Shown piece after piece: positions 24,825-32,360 of a stretch of DNA of 53,574 nt. The notes below the pieces were generated by a model. The model made no database searches, was not told the origin of the DNA, and saw only the letters and a list, made by a program, of their open reading frames with translations. The stretch is taken from NCBI GenBank assembly GCA_018609825.1, contig JAHEOA010000093.1, positions 1-53,574 of the forward strand, written 5' to 3'. The translations under genes and the position numbers were made by a program. Numbering within the stretch: the first letter of the stretch is position 1; the number at the start of each line of letters is the position of its first letter. This stretch comes from Candidatus Bipolaricaulota bacterium. Its GTDB lineage: Bacteria > Bipolaricaulota > Bipolaricaulia > RBG-16-55-9.

Positions 24825-26093
24825 ATGCCGCCCATGAACGAACTGCCCTTCGAGGCCCCCTCAGACGGACCGACCATCTACTCGGTCTCCGATCTGAACG
24901 CCGTCGTGCGCGAAACCCTCGAGGTCGAGTTCCCCGACCTCTGGGTCGAGGGCGAGATCTCCAACTTCCGGCAGTACCCATCGGGACACTGCTACTTCAC
25001 GCTCAAGGACGAAACGTCCGAGCTGGACGCGATCATGTTCCGAGGACACGCCAACCGTCTGGAGTTCACGCCCGAGGACGGCATGAACGTCCTGGCGTTC
25101 GGGACGCTCACGATCTACGAGCGTCGTGGCAAGTATCAGATCGCCGCACGCGCGTTGAAGCAGGCCGGCCTCGGGAAGCTCCAACTGGCGTTTGAGCGAC
25201 TCAAGGGCAGGCTCCAAGCGGAAGGCCTGTTCGATGCCGCTCACAAGACGCAGCTGAGGGCGTATCCAGAGCGAATTGGCGTGATCACCTCGGGCAGCGG
25301 TGCCGCGTTCCGCGACATCGGCTCGGTGCTGACCCGACGATATCCCGTTTTGCAGATCCGTCTGTGGCCGGTCCGTGTGCAGGGCGACGAGGCCAAGGCC
25401 GAGATCGCGCGCGCCATCGAGCAAGCGAATCGCTACCACCGCGAATGTGAACCGTTGGACGCGCTGATCGTCGGCCGCGGCGGGGGCTCGTTGGAAGACC
25501 TCTGGGCGTTCAACGAGGAGGTCGTCGCCCGCGCGATCTTCCAATCGACCGTGCCCGTGGTGTCCGCCGTCGGCCACGAGGTGGACTTTACCATTGCCGA
25601 CTTTGTGGCCGACGTGCGCGCGCCGACGCCCTCAGCCGCCGCCGAGGTGATCGCCCCCCAACGTGATGAGATCGTCGGGCAAATCGACGACGCCGCCCAG
25701 CGCTTGGCGCAGCGGGAGCGCGCTCGCCTGGAGAACTTGGGCCTGCGGGTCGAGCGGCTGACCGGCAGCTACGCGTTCCGCCGGCCCGTGCGTCGCGTGC
25801 AGGACGCGCGCCAGACCCTGGATCATCAGAGCGATCTCTTGGTTCGCGCGTTTCGCGCCCAGTACAACGCCGTCCGCGAACGGCTTGACACGCTCACGGA
25901 GCGGCTATCGTCCGCCAATCCGACGGCCGTGTTGAAGCGCGGCTATTCGATCGTGGAAACGGGGGATGGGCACGTGGTCAAGTCAGCGGCCTCGACGCAG
26001 CCGCACGATCGGGTCTGGGTGCGACTCCATCGAGGCCGGCTTCACTGCGAGGTCTTACGGACGGAGACCGACCAATCGACCTCCGACGATTGA
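24825..26093 (+). CDS. xseA: Exodeoxyribonuclease VII large subunit
   Basis: Large subunit of the single-strand-specific exonuclease ExoVII. The 422-residue protein starts with the OB-fold domain (YSVSDLNAVVRETLE, LWVEGEISNFR, GHCYFTLKDE, residues about 16-110). The nuclease domain follows, with ERIGVITSGSGAAFRDI, LIVGRGGGSLEDLWAFNEE and VVSAVGHEVDFTIADFVADVRAPTPSAAAE, then a coiled-coil region and the C-terminal NPTAVLKRGYSIV. The small subunit gene xseB, usually adjacent, is not in the window. The start is ATG at 24825, or 24834 three codons on. Confidence 0.96.
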   Translation: MPPMNELPFEAPSDGPTIYSVSDLNAVVRETLEVEFPDLWVEGEISNFRQYPSGHCYFTLKDETSELDAIMFRGHANRLEFTPEDGMNVLAFGTLTIYERRGKYQIAARALKQAGLGKLQLAFERLKGRLQAEGLFDAAHKTQLRAYPERIGVITSGSGAAFRDIGSVLTRRYPVLQIRLWPVRVQGDEAKAEIARAIEQANRYHRECEPLDALIVGRGGGSLEDLWAFNEEVVARAIFQSTVPVVSAVGHEVDFTIADFVADVRAPTPSAAAEVIAPQRDEIVGQIDDAAQRLAQRERARLENLGLRVERLTGSYAFRRPVRRVQDARQTLDHQSDLLVRAFRAQYNAVRERLDTLTERLSSANPTAVLKRGYSIVETGDGHVVKSAASTQPHDRVWVRLHRGRLHCEVLRTETDQSTSDD

Positions 26094-26096
26094 CGA

Positions 26097-26921
26097 CTAC
26101 CGGAATGCGACCTGCATCCAGACCGTGGCGATGACCTCCCCGTCGTCGTTGATGGCCCGGATGAAGAAGTGCCAGTTGGGGTCGCTGCGGTCCGCATCGC
26201 GGAAGTCGAGGTCCCCGGAGATCGTCCCGGTCTGCGGATCGAACGAGAGCTCGGAGCGTTGCAGCCCCTCCAGGTCGTCGTTGACGAAGCCGAACGGGGG
26301 GGCTGAGCTCCAGACGGCGGTTCCGGCCCGGGCCAACTCAAACGTCACGTTGCCCGCCGTGCTGTAAATGCGGTTGACGACGTGGTCAGGCAGTGCCCAG
26401 GTCACGGGCGGATCGACGTTCCAGTCCGGCACGTCGACGACGTGCTTGACGACGTAGTCCGGCTGGCAGACGACCATCTTCGACGGCAGCGGCTTGACGG
26501 CATAGGAGCCCGTGTTGGCGGCCAACACGCCGACACAGCCGCCACAGCGACCGCGCACGGATGATTTGACTTGGACGTAGACCTGGCGCAGGCCGGGATC
26601 GCCCGCCCGGGCCTGAGCGACCAGAACGCCCGGCTGCTTCTGCCGGAAATGGCGGGCAATCGACTGTTGCCGGCCCATGCCCCAGCTGTTGTACTTGGTG
26701 AGCACGGCCCGATGGATACGGGCGGATACGGGCGAGCCGTCGCGCAAGACGCGGACGGTAATCGTGACAACATCACCGGAGTCGTAGCTGGACCGATCGG
26801 TCGTCACGACCACATCAAGCGACGACGAACTCGACCCGGACTGGCCTAGGACCGGCACAGCCAGGACGGCCACGGCGAGTGCGACTAAGAGCAGAAAGGA
26901 CCCTCGAACTAAGGGCCGCAT
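26097..26921 (-). CDS. Secreted protein with Ig-like N-terminal region, unknown function
   Basis: A 274-residue exported protein. The signal peptide (MRPLVRGSFLLLVALAVAVLAVPVLGQ) is followed by a serine run. Residues about 32-60 (DVVVTTDRSSYDSGDVVTITVRVL) have the opening pattern of an Ig-like or alpha-2-macroglobulin MG2-type beta-sandwich. A CGGC motif occurs near residue 125 and another Cys in MVVCQPDY. The C-terminal half contains LSFDPQTGTISGDLDFRDAD. I recognise no full-length family. AAGGAGGT (26926-26933) fixes the start at 26921; the upstream open frame is not coding. Converges on xseA with a 3-bp gap. Confidence 0.75.
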   Translation of the reverse strand: MRPLVRGSFLLLVALAVAVLAVPVLGQSGSSSSSLDVVVTTDRSSYDSGDVVTITVRVLRDGSPVSARIHRAVLTKYNSWGMGRQQSIARHFRQKQPGVLVAQARAGDPGLRQVYVQVKSSVRGRCGGCVGVLAANTGSYAVKPLPSKMVVCQPDYVVKHVVDVPDWNVDPPVTWALPDHVVNRIYSTAGNVTFELARAGTAVWSSAPPFGFVNDDLEGLQRSELSFDPQTGTISGDLDFRDADRSDPNWHFFIRAINDDGEVIATVWMQVAFR

Positions 26922-26998
26922 CGTGACCTCCTTCAATGATGCCTTCGGTCTCCCAACCCCATGAGCGTCGCGGCGCATTGGTCAACGTTCCAGGCGTG

Positions 26999-27085
26999 CT
27001 AGAACGTCGCCGGACCGCCGACGAGGAAGGCGAACAGGAAGGTCAGGAAGATGAACCAGAAGGCGAACAGCAAAGTCCAAGACAT
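26999..27085 (-). CDS. Very small 28-residue membrane peptide
   Basis: ATG to TAG on the minus strand, preceded by a perfect AAAGGAGGTG about 7 nt upstream. The product is almost one hydrophobic helix: MSWTLLFAFW, then FIFLTFLFAFL, ending VGGPATF. Seven phenylalanines and two tryptophans stand out. The next gene on the strand is the secreted protein starting at 26921, 77 bp on, so they may be co-transcribed. No family is recognised. The strong ribosome-binding site is the main argument for a real gene. Confidence 0.6.
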   Translation of the reverse strand: MSWTLLFAFWFIFLTFLFAFLVGGPATF

Positions 27086-27184
27086 GGGTTGGGCACCTCC
27101 TTTCAAGGCTTATCTTGCCATGACCGGGCCCGAATGTCAATGCATCCCATGACCAACAGGCCGAGGGCTCAGCCGTTTGGGAGC

Positions 27185-27213
27185 TTGACGTCGCTACGGA
27201 TGCGAATTACACT
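27185..27213 (+). promoter_or_regulatory. Promoter of tRNA-Arg
   Basis: TTGACG (27185-27190), 17 bp, TACACT (27208-27213), ending 11 nt before the tRNA. Near consensus, as expected for a stable RNA gene. Confidence 0.75.
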
Positions 27214-27224
27214 GAAGATCGTAT

Positions 27225-27300
27225 GCGCCCGTAGCTCAGTGGATAGAGCGCTGGTTTGCGGAACCAGAGGTCGGAGGTTCGAGTCCTCCCGGGCGTGCCA
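27225..27300 (+). tRNA. tRNA-Arg, anticodon GCG
   Basis: A 76-nt cloverleaf with encoded CCA. The acceptor stem pairs GCGCCCG with CGGGCGT (the first pair is G-U), discriminator G. The D arm is GCTC...GAGC. The anticodon stem-loop is CTGGT TTGCGGA ACCAG, so positions 34-36 read GCG (codons CGC and CGU). The T arm is GGAGG TTCGAGT CCTCC. Most bacteria read these codons with ACG, converted to ICG, so a GCG anticodon is unusual. Confidence 0.95.
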
Positions 27301-27396
27301 ACGCCTCGCTCCCAAGCCTCCACGAAGCGTCTTGCAAAGGGCCGAGCCCGTACCCGGATCGATCTCGATACGCTGTTGGCCTTGCTGGCCCCCATT

Positions 27397-27843
27397 CTAG
27401 AGGGCGAGGCGGCGGAAGCGCTGGAACGCCTCCGCCAGTTCATTGAAACGCCACAGGACGGCGCGATAGCGCTCTCGCTCTTCGGCCGAGGTCAAGCGCC
27501 GATCAAGCTGGCGTTCGAACGCTTCCAATCGGAGCTGAATGCTTGTTAGATCAACCGGCGCAGCCGGGGTTCCTTGCCCCATGCTGTGCACGGCACGCGT
27601 GTAGGTCGAGCGCAGATCCACCGCGGCTTGGCGCAGGCGGTAGTCGCCGAGCCGTTCCGTCTCTCGGAGCAGCTTCGAACTGAGCCGATCCATGCGATCG
27701 ACGAACTCTTCAACGTCACTGTCGGCGACGTGGACGGCCCGGACGTGGCCGTCGCTGGTCTCCACCCAGAACGTACACCCGGTCAACAATAAGGGAACCG
27801 TCAACAGCCCGACAATGGCTAAGAGGGTGCAACTCTTGCGCAT
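27397..27843 (-). CDS. Putative lipoprotein of unknown function
   Basis: A 148-residue protein with a lipoprotein signal: MRKSCTLLAIVG, hydrophobic core, and lipobox LLTGC, so C23 would be acylated by Lgt (encoded at 46.2 kb). The mature part is highly charged and helical (VEEFVDRMDRLSSKLLRETERL, then RLEAFERQLDRRLTSAEERERYRAV) and may form a coiled coil. I recognise no family. A GGTGAG sequence lies 6 nt before the ATG. It converges on the tRNA-Arg gene. No gene is seen in the 215 bp between it and the next feature at 28059. Confidence 0.7.
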   Translation of the reverse strand: MRKSCTLLAIVGLLTVPLLLTGCTFWVETSDGHVRAVHVADSDVEEFVDRMDRLSSKLLRETERLGDYRLRQAAVDLRSTYTRAVHSMGQGTPAAPVDLTSIQLRLEAFERQLDRRLTSAEERERYRAVLWRFNELAEAFQRFRRLAL

Positions 27844-28058
27844 GCGATACTCACCGGAGGGAGCATGCGCGAGCTGGCGGCCCTTCCGGAAGGACGTGAT
27901 TCAGAGCCGTATGGACGCTCTGCATGCCGGCGGGAGCCCTCATTGGCGCTCAGCGGACGTAAGCTATCACGCTGCGAGCGGGCAGCTGTCCCGTATGGGC
28001 CTCGGCGTTGCCGACTGGCCAGTGAGACGGGAGCGTTCAGGGTGGGCGCGAAGCGGGC

Positions 28059-28334
28059 TCAGTCGTGCTCGTTTTCAGAGGGACGGTCGTCGTGGGACTC
28101 GGCCTCGAAGTGGGGCTCGAACGTCATGAGCGGATTGCCGTCGCTGTCCATCTCGTGGACGGCCTTCCAGAGCCGCACGCCATCCGGATGGAGCACCACG
28201 CGCTTGAGGGCGAGCTCATCGTCGTTGTACTCCCAGACGATGGGCTCCTCATTGCTGACCGACACCGGCTCGACCTCAACCGCGTCGTCTTCCACTTGGG
28301 TGCCTTCCGGGGTGGTGAAGACCTTCTGGGGCAT
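28059..28334 (-). CDS. Small acidic hypothetical protein
   Basis: A 91-residue soluble protein rich in Glu and Asp, with no Cys. It reads MPQKVFTTPEGTQVEDD at the start, then IVWEYNDDELALKRVVLHPDG and a strongly acidic end (AESHDDRPSENEHD). No family recognised. GGGAGGG stands upstream of the ATG with good spacing. It lies 35 bp downstream of rnc on the same strand and could be the tail of the spoVG, tRNA-Gln, rnc transcript. Confidence 0.6.
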   Translation of the reverse strand: MPQKVFTTPEGTQVEDDAVEVEPVSVSNEEPIVWEYNDDELALKRVVLHPDGVRLWKAVHEMDSDGNPLMTFEPHFEAESHDDRPSENEHD

Positions 28335-28369
28335 GCGTGTCCCTCCCGACGTGTGAAATCGCGGCCATT

Positions 28370-29071
28370 CTAGGCCTCTGGGGACACGATTGCAAGACGC
28401 TGACAGAGCCGTCTGGCCGCCGCCTGTTCGGCGTCCTTGACGCGGCGGCCTTCGCCCTCGGCCGTCTCGCCGTTCAGCTGCACGCGCACCGTAAAGTGCT
28501 TGGCGTGGTCGGCGCCTTCGGAGGCGACGAGCGAGTAGATGGGGCGCAGTCCTTGGCGTTGAGCCTGCTCCTGCAGCAGCGTTTTGTAATCGCGTCGGTG
28601 CTCGCCGCGCAGGGCCTTTTCGATGTCGCTTTCGAGTCGATCAAGCACGAACCGCGCCGCCTCGTCGTAGCCGCAGTGCGTAAACACCACGCCGACGAGC
28701 GCCTCGAACGTGTCGCTCAGGATCGACTCCCGCTCGCGCCCGCCCGAGACCTCCTCGCCGCGGCCCAAGTAGAGATAGCTCTGCAGCCCCAGCTCGCGAG
28801 CTCGGGCCGCCAGCGTCGGCCCGCTGACCACGACGGCCTTGATGCGCGTCAGACGACCCTCCGCGTGCGGAACGTTGTCGAAGAGGTACTCGCTCACGGC
28901 CAGATCGATGACCGCGTCGCCCAGAAACTCCAGCCGCTCGTTGGACGTCAGGCCCGACGCCGGCGTCTCGTTGACGTAGGAGCTGTGCAGAAACGCCGCC
29001 TGGAGGTCGGCCTCTTCGACGGGCAGATCGAGGGACTGGCGGAGGGTTGCCAGCTGTTGTTGGGTGCTCAT
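28370..29071 (-). CDS. rnc: Ribonuclease III
   Basis: Double-strand-specific endoribonuclease that processes rRNA precursors and structured mRNAs. The 233-residue protein has the RNase III signature NERLEFLGDAVIDL and the second acidic motif ILSDTFEALVGVVF, giving the catalytic Glu and Asp residues. The C-terminal dsRNA-binding domain starts near DYKTLLQEQAQ and ends VKDAEQAAARRLCQRL. Length is normal. The ATG at 29071 is only 8 nt from the 3' end of tRNA-Gln, so the rnc message is probably released by tRNA processing. Confidence 0.96.
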   Translation of the reverse strand: MSTQQQLATLRQSLDLPVEEADLQAAFLHSSYVNETPASGLTSNERLEFLGDAVIDLAVSEYLFDNVPHAEGRLTRIKAVVVSGPTLAARARELGLQSYLYLGRGEEVSGGRERESILSDTFEALVGVVFTHCGYDEAARFVLDRLESDIEKALRGEHRRDYKTLLQEQAQRQGLRPIYSLVASEGADHAKHFTVRVQLNGETAEGEGRRVKDAEQAAARRLCQRLAIVSPEA

Positions 29072-29079
29072 GCTGCGGG

Positions 29080-29150
29080 TTGGGGCGGGAGGATTTGAAC
29101 CTCCACAGCCGGCTCCAAAGGCCGGAGTGCTGCCATTACACCACGCCCCA
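29080..29150 (-). tRNA. tRNA-Gln, anticodon TTG
   Basis: A 71-nt cloverleaf on the minus strand. The acceptor stem is TGGGGCG with CGCCCCA, discriminator A, and no encoded CCA. The anticodon stem-loop is CCGGC CTTTGGA GCCGG, reading TTG. The T arm is GGAGG TTCAAAT CCTCC. The weak U1-A72 pair is the usual tRNA-Gln identity feature. It sits 7 nt after the spoVG stop and 8 nt before the rnc start. Confidence 0.96.
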
Positions 29151-29157
29151 GTGTTGA

Positions 29158-29439
29158 TTACTCGACGGGTTCGGTTTCCGCGACGCGGACGACCTCATGA
29201 TAGCGAGTCAGCACGGCCTCCTCCAGCCGCAGCCGGAAGCCGTCCTCGATCGGGTGCGCGACGTCGCGATACTGGCCCTGGCCGACAGATCGACTCGGCA
29301 TGGCGACGAAGAGCCCGTCGCGGCCCTGAATGACCTTGACGCTGTGCACGATGAAGACGTCGTCGAAGATGACCGACGAAAACGCTTTCAGGGCCCCTTC
29401 GTCCTGCATGGGGCGGATCTCGACCTTCGTGATCTCCAC
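29158..29439 (-). CDS. spoVG: SpoVG family RNA/DNA-binding regulator
   Basis: A 93-residue SpoVG homologue, a small nucleic-acid-binding regulator that affects sporulation and septation in Bacillus and virulence genes elsewhere. Visible family features are ITKVEIRPM at the start, LKAFSSVIFDDVFIVHSVKVI, GLFVAMPSR and YRDVAHPI. No other sporulation gene is present, so a general regulatory role is more likely. The start is GTG at 29439, fixed by AAGGAGGT 9 nt upstream. It has its own promoter (29496-29525) and is followed by tRNA-Gln and rnc. Confidence 0.93.
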   Translation of the reverse strand: MEITKVEIRPMQDEGALKAFSSVIFDDVFIVHSVKVIQGRDGLFVAMPSRSVGQGQYRDVAHPIEDGFRLRLEEAVLTRYHEVVRVAETEPVE

Positions 29440-29495
29440 CCTCGGGCGACCTCCTTACGTGGCCAACAAGGGTGACCTCTTGGGGGTTGGCAACG

Positions 29496-29525
29496 ATCGT
29501 AGCACGGCCCGTTCGCGAGCGTCAA
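29496..29525 (-). promoter_or_regulatory. Promoter of spoVG, tRNA-Gln, rnc
   Basis: On the minus strand: TTGACG (29520-29525), 18 bp, TACGAT (29496-29501), with a leader of about 50 nt. Confidence 0.65.
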
Positions 29526-29552
29526 GGCCGGAACGAGCCGTCTTGAGCCTGC

Positions 29553-29581
29553 TTGTGCACGGCCATACCGGCCGATATAAT
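29553..29581 (+). promoter_or_regulatory. Promoter of the YugP-type protease gene
   Basis: TTGTGC (29553-29558), 17 bp, TATAAT (29576-29581). It faces away from the spoVG promoter about 30 bp distant. Confidence 0.7.
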
Positions 29582-29606
29582 GGATCTCGCTTGAGGTGAT
29601 AACGCC

Positions 29607-30332
29607 ATGTTTTTTATAAGCCCAACGTTCCTGATCCTTGTCGGACCGGCGATCCTGCTGGCCTTCTACGCGCAATACAAAGTGAAGAAGACCTACAAAA
29701 AATACGCCAAGGTCAACGCATCGGCCGGGCTCACCGCCCGCCACGCGGCGGAGCGCGTGCTGGAATTCGGCGCTTCTCGGCTCAACAAGCCCGATCTGTA
29801 CGACGTCGGCATCGAGAAGGCCGAGGGCGGCGGGCTGAGCGACCACTACGATCCCCGCAAGAAGGTGCTGCGGCTGTCGAGTCCGGACAGTCGATCGCTG
29901 GCCGACATCGGCGTCGCCGCCCATGAAGCGGGGCACGCCATCCAAGACGCCGCCGCATACCGGCCGTTGGTGATTCGATCGGCGCTCGTTCCCGCCGTCA
30001 GCTTCGGGAGCAACCTGGCGATGCCGCTCATCATGGTCGGGCTGATCCTGACGATGATGGGAACGGTCCTCGGCCAGTGGGTCTTCCTCGCGGGCATTCT
30101 GGGCATGGCGGCCATGGTCGTCTTCACGCTCGTGACCCTGCCGGTGGAGTTCAACGCCAGCGCCCGCGCCAAGGAAGTATTGGTCAAATCCGGCGTGCTC
30201 TCCTCAAAGGAGGAGCTGACGGCGGTCAGCAGCGTGCTCAACTCCGCGGCGTTGACCTACGTGGCCTCTGCGGCCGTCGCGATCATGCAGCTCGCTGCCT
30301 TCGTGCTCATGTTCCTCGGCATGCGGCGCTAG
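29607..30332 (+). CDS. Membrane zinc metallopeptidase (YugP family)
   Basis: A 241-residue integral membrane zinc protease. It has an N-terminal span (FLILVGPAILLAFYAQY), the domain with GGGLSDHYDPRKKVLRLS, and the HExxH active site in GVAAHEAGHAIQDA (two His ligands and catalytic Glu). Two or three further spans follow (LIMVGLILTMMGTV, VFLAGILGMAAMVVFTLVTL) with the downstream FNASARA motif typical of the family. Substrates of the family are unknown. GAGGTGAT precedes the ATG. Its last 4 bp overlap the end of the convergent WecA-like gene. Confidence 0.92.
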   Translation: MFFISPTFLILVGPAILLAFYAQYKVKKTYKKYAKVNASAGLTARHAAERVLEFGASRLNKPDLYDVGIEKAEGGGLSDHYDPRKKVLRLSSPDSRSLADIGVAAHEAGHAIQDAAAYRPLVIRSALVPAVSFGSNLAMPLIMVGLILTMMGTVLGQWVFLAGILGMAAMVVFTLVTLPVEFNASARAKEVLVKSGVLSSKEELTAVSSVLNSAALTYVASAAVAIMQLAAFVLMFLGMRR

Positions 30333-31267
30333 CGGCCGATCATCCACAACGCGAGCGCCCCCGAGGCCAACAGCAGAGACAGCAGATAAAGCACCCCGAC
30401 GGTCGCACGGTAGCGGCCGAGGGCGTGCAAGAGACGATGATGGAGATGCGCCCGATCCGGCGACAGGATCGGGCGCTTCGCCTTGGCGCGGCGCAGGATC
30501 GCCCAGATCGTGTCGACGATCGGATACCCCCACAGGACGGCCAGCACGCCCGCCGGCATCACGCCCGTCTTCTCCGGTTGCGCGGCTTGGAGCGTGGTCA
30601 GCGCGAGGAGAAATCCGAGGAAGTAGCTGCCGCCGTCGCCGAGGAACAGCCGAGCCGGATGGCGATTGAACGCGAGAAACCCAAGGGCCGAGGCGCCCAA
30701 GGCACACCCGATCGCGACCGTCATCCCCTCGCCCGACAAGGCCCCCATGGCGACGACGGTCGCGGACAGCAGGACGGCCACGCCGCACGCGAGGCCGTCA
30801 AGGCCGTCCGCGAGGTTGAAGGCGTTCGTGGCGCCGACGGTCCAGAGGATCAACAGGAGGAAGCCCGCCAGGCCGAGGTGGAGGTGGAGGTCGAGGCCGA
30901 AGACCCCGACCCCCGACACGCTCAAGCCGCCCGGCAGCGCCAGACAAGCCGCGCCGATTTGAATGGCCAGTTTGCCCAGCGGCGGCAGCGAACGCCGGTC
31001 GTCCACAAGCCCTCCCATCCCGACGGTCAGGGCGCCGAGGAGCCACCAGCCGAGGCCCGGGGCGTCCATCATGACGGGCACGATCGCCACTCCGACGCCG
31101 ACGATGACGGCGGGTCCCCCGATCGGAACGTCGCCATGGTGGGTCTTGCGTCCATCCGTCGCGTCGACCAGCCCCCAGCGCGGCGCCCAGGCGCGCAGGC
31201 TCCCCGCCAAGACGACGGTGAGCGGCAACGCGATGGCCAGCGCGAGGACCCATGAGGGCACGTTCAT
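30329..31267 (-). CDS. Polyprenyl-phosphate sugar-1-phosphate transferase (WecA/TagO/RgpG type)
   Basis: Inner-membrane enzyme that transfers a GlcNAc-1-phosphate-like group from a UDP-sugar to undecaprenyl phosphate, starting O-antigen, common antigen or other glycan synthesis. The roughly 312-residue MraY/WecA-fold protein has VDDRRSLPP (catalytic Asp-Asp), TNAFNLADGLDGLACG, FNRHPARLFLGDGGSYFLG and AHLHHRLL, in family order, with about ten spans. MraY is disfavoured by the HLHH form of the last motif. TATAAT (minus strand, 31274-31279) ends 6 nt before the ATG at 31267, so the mRNA is leaderless and a longer GTG start at 31288 is excluded. Divergent from holB. Confidence 0.9.
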   Translation of the reverse strand: MNVPSWVLALAIALPLTVVLAGSLRAWAPRWGLVDATDGRKTHHGDVPIGGPAVIVGVGVAIVPVMMDAPGLGWWLLGALTVGMGGLVDDRRSLPPLGKLAIQIGAACLALPGGLSVSGVGVFGLDLHLHLGLAGFLLLILWTVGATNAFNLADGLDGLACGVAVLLSATVVAMGALSGEGMTVAIGCALGASALGFLAFNRHPARLFLGDGGSYFLGFLLALTTLQAAQPEKTGVMPAGVLAVLWGYPIVDTIWAILRRAKAKRPILSPDRAHLHHRLLHALGRYRATVGVLYLLSLLLASGALALWMIGR

Positions 31268-31273
31268 CGATCC

Positions 31274-31279
31274 ATTATA
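31274..31279 (-). promoter_or_regulatory. -10 box of the WecA-like gene, leaderless type
   Basis: Perfect TATAAT on the minus strand, 6 nt from the ATG at 31267. -35 region weak (TTCGAG at 16 bp). Confidence 0.65.
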
Positions 31280-31320
31280 GGCCGCCACGCACCCGCTCGA
31301 AATCGACCGAGCTCATCCGC

Positions 31321-31326
31321 TAAGCT
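31321..31326 (+). promoter_or_regulatory. -10 box of holB, leaderless type
   Basis: TAAGCT at 31321-31326, 8 nt from the ATG at 31335; no Shine-Dalgarno site and a weak -35. Confidence 0.5.
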
Positions 31327-31334
31327 GGGACGCT

Positions 31335-32360
31335 ATGGACGCCGTCGACGCGCTCTGGGGCGAGGCCTTCGCCGAAGAGCGCCTGGCCCAAGCCTATCTG
31401 ATCGTGGGCGAAGGGACGCGCGAGATCGCGCAGTCGTTTCTCCTGCGGCTGCTGTGTCCGGGCGAGGGCTGCCGCGAGTGCCCGACGTGTCAGAAGATTC
31501 GCCACGAGAACCACCCGGATGTGCGCTGGATCGAGCGTTCGGGGGCCAAGATCGCCATCGACCAGGTCCGTGCTCTGCAGCAGGACGCCCGCTATCGCCC
31601 GCTGGAAGCCCCCCAAAAGATCTATGTTCTGGCCGAGGCCGAGGCGATGAGCCGCGAGGCAGCCAACAGCCTGCTGAAGCTCCTGGAGGACCCGCCGCCG
31701 CAGACGATCCTCCTGCTGCTGGCGCGCCACGTCAGCCGGTTGTTGCCGACGATCCTCTCGCGCTGCCAAGTGCTGCGGGCGGCGCCGCCCAGCCGGAGCC
31801 GCGTCCAGGAGGCGCTGGCCAAGCAGGGGCATTCTGACGAGGCGATCGCGTACTGGAGCGCTCTCGTCGACGGCGTCCCGAACCGAGCATCGCAACTGAT
31901 CGCGGGATCAGCGGTGCGGGATGACGTCTTGGCGCAACGAGATCGGGCCCGCGAGAATGCTCAGAGCGCGGATCTGTCCTCATTGATCGAGCAACTGGAA
32001 GGCGACGATCCGATCGAGGTTCACGAGGCAACCCGGGAACTGCTGCGCAGGATCCCGCACCAGCCAGCTCATGAGACACTGGAGACGGCCCAATCGCTGA
32101 GCAAGCTCGACGAAGCGGCACGGGAGGCGTTCGTCCACGATGCCCTGCGCTGGTATCGGGATCTGGCGTTGGTGGGCGAATTCGACGCGTTCCTCTTCCA
32201 CCGGGACGCGCGGGACGAGCTCCGCGCTCAGAGAGCGACGCTCGGCGATGCGCACGTCCAAGCGAGCATAGAGGCGTTGGAGGACGTTCCGCGCCTGTTG
32301 GAGGCTAACGCCAACGCGAGGCTCACGCTGGAGTCGCTGCTGTTCACGTTGCGCGGGTGA
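31335..32360 (+). CDS. holB: DNA polymerase III delta-prime subunit
   Basis: Non-ATPase member of the clamp-loader complex that opens and loads the sliding clamp. The 341-residue AAA+-fold protein has a degenerate P-loop (GEGTREIAQS, no GKT), as expected for delta-prime. It has the four-cysteine zinc module CPGEGCRECPTC, AIDQVRALQQDA, AEAMSREAANSLLKLLEDPP (sensor region), the arginine-finger SRC in TILSRCQVL, and a helical C-terminal domain. Its 3' end overlaps the convergent hflX by 17 bp. Single-gene transcription unit. Confidence 0.94.
   Translation: MDAVDALWGEAFAEERLAQAYLIVGEGTREIAQSFLLRLLCPGEGCRECPTCQKIRHENHPDVRWIERSGAKIAIDQVRALQQDARYRPLEAPQKIYVLAEAEAMSREAANSLLKLLEDPPPQTILLLLARHVSRLLPTILSRCQVLRAAPPSRSRVQEALAKQGHSDEAIAYWSALVDGVPNRASQLIAGSAVRDDVLAQRDRARENAQSADLSSLIEQLEGDDPIEVHEATRELLRRIPHQPAHETLETAQSLSKLDEAAREAFVHDALRWYRDLALVGEFDAFLFHRDARDELRAQRATLGDAHVQASIEALEDVPRLLEANANARLTLESLLFTLRG

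Noticed and set aside
27256..27549. ORF starting inside tRNA-Arg
   Set aside because: Its start lies in the tRNA and the remainder is opposite the lipoprotein gene.
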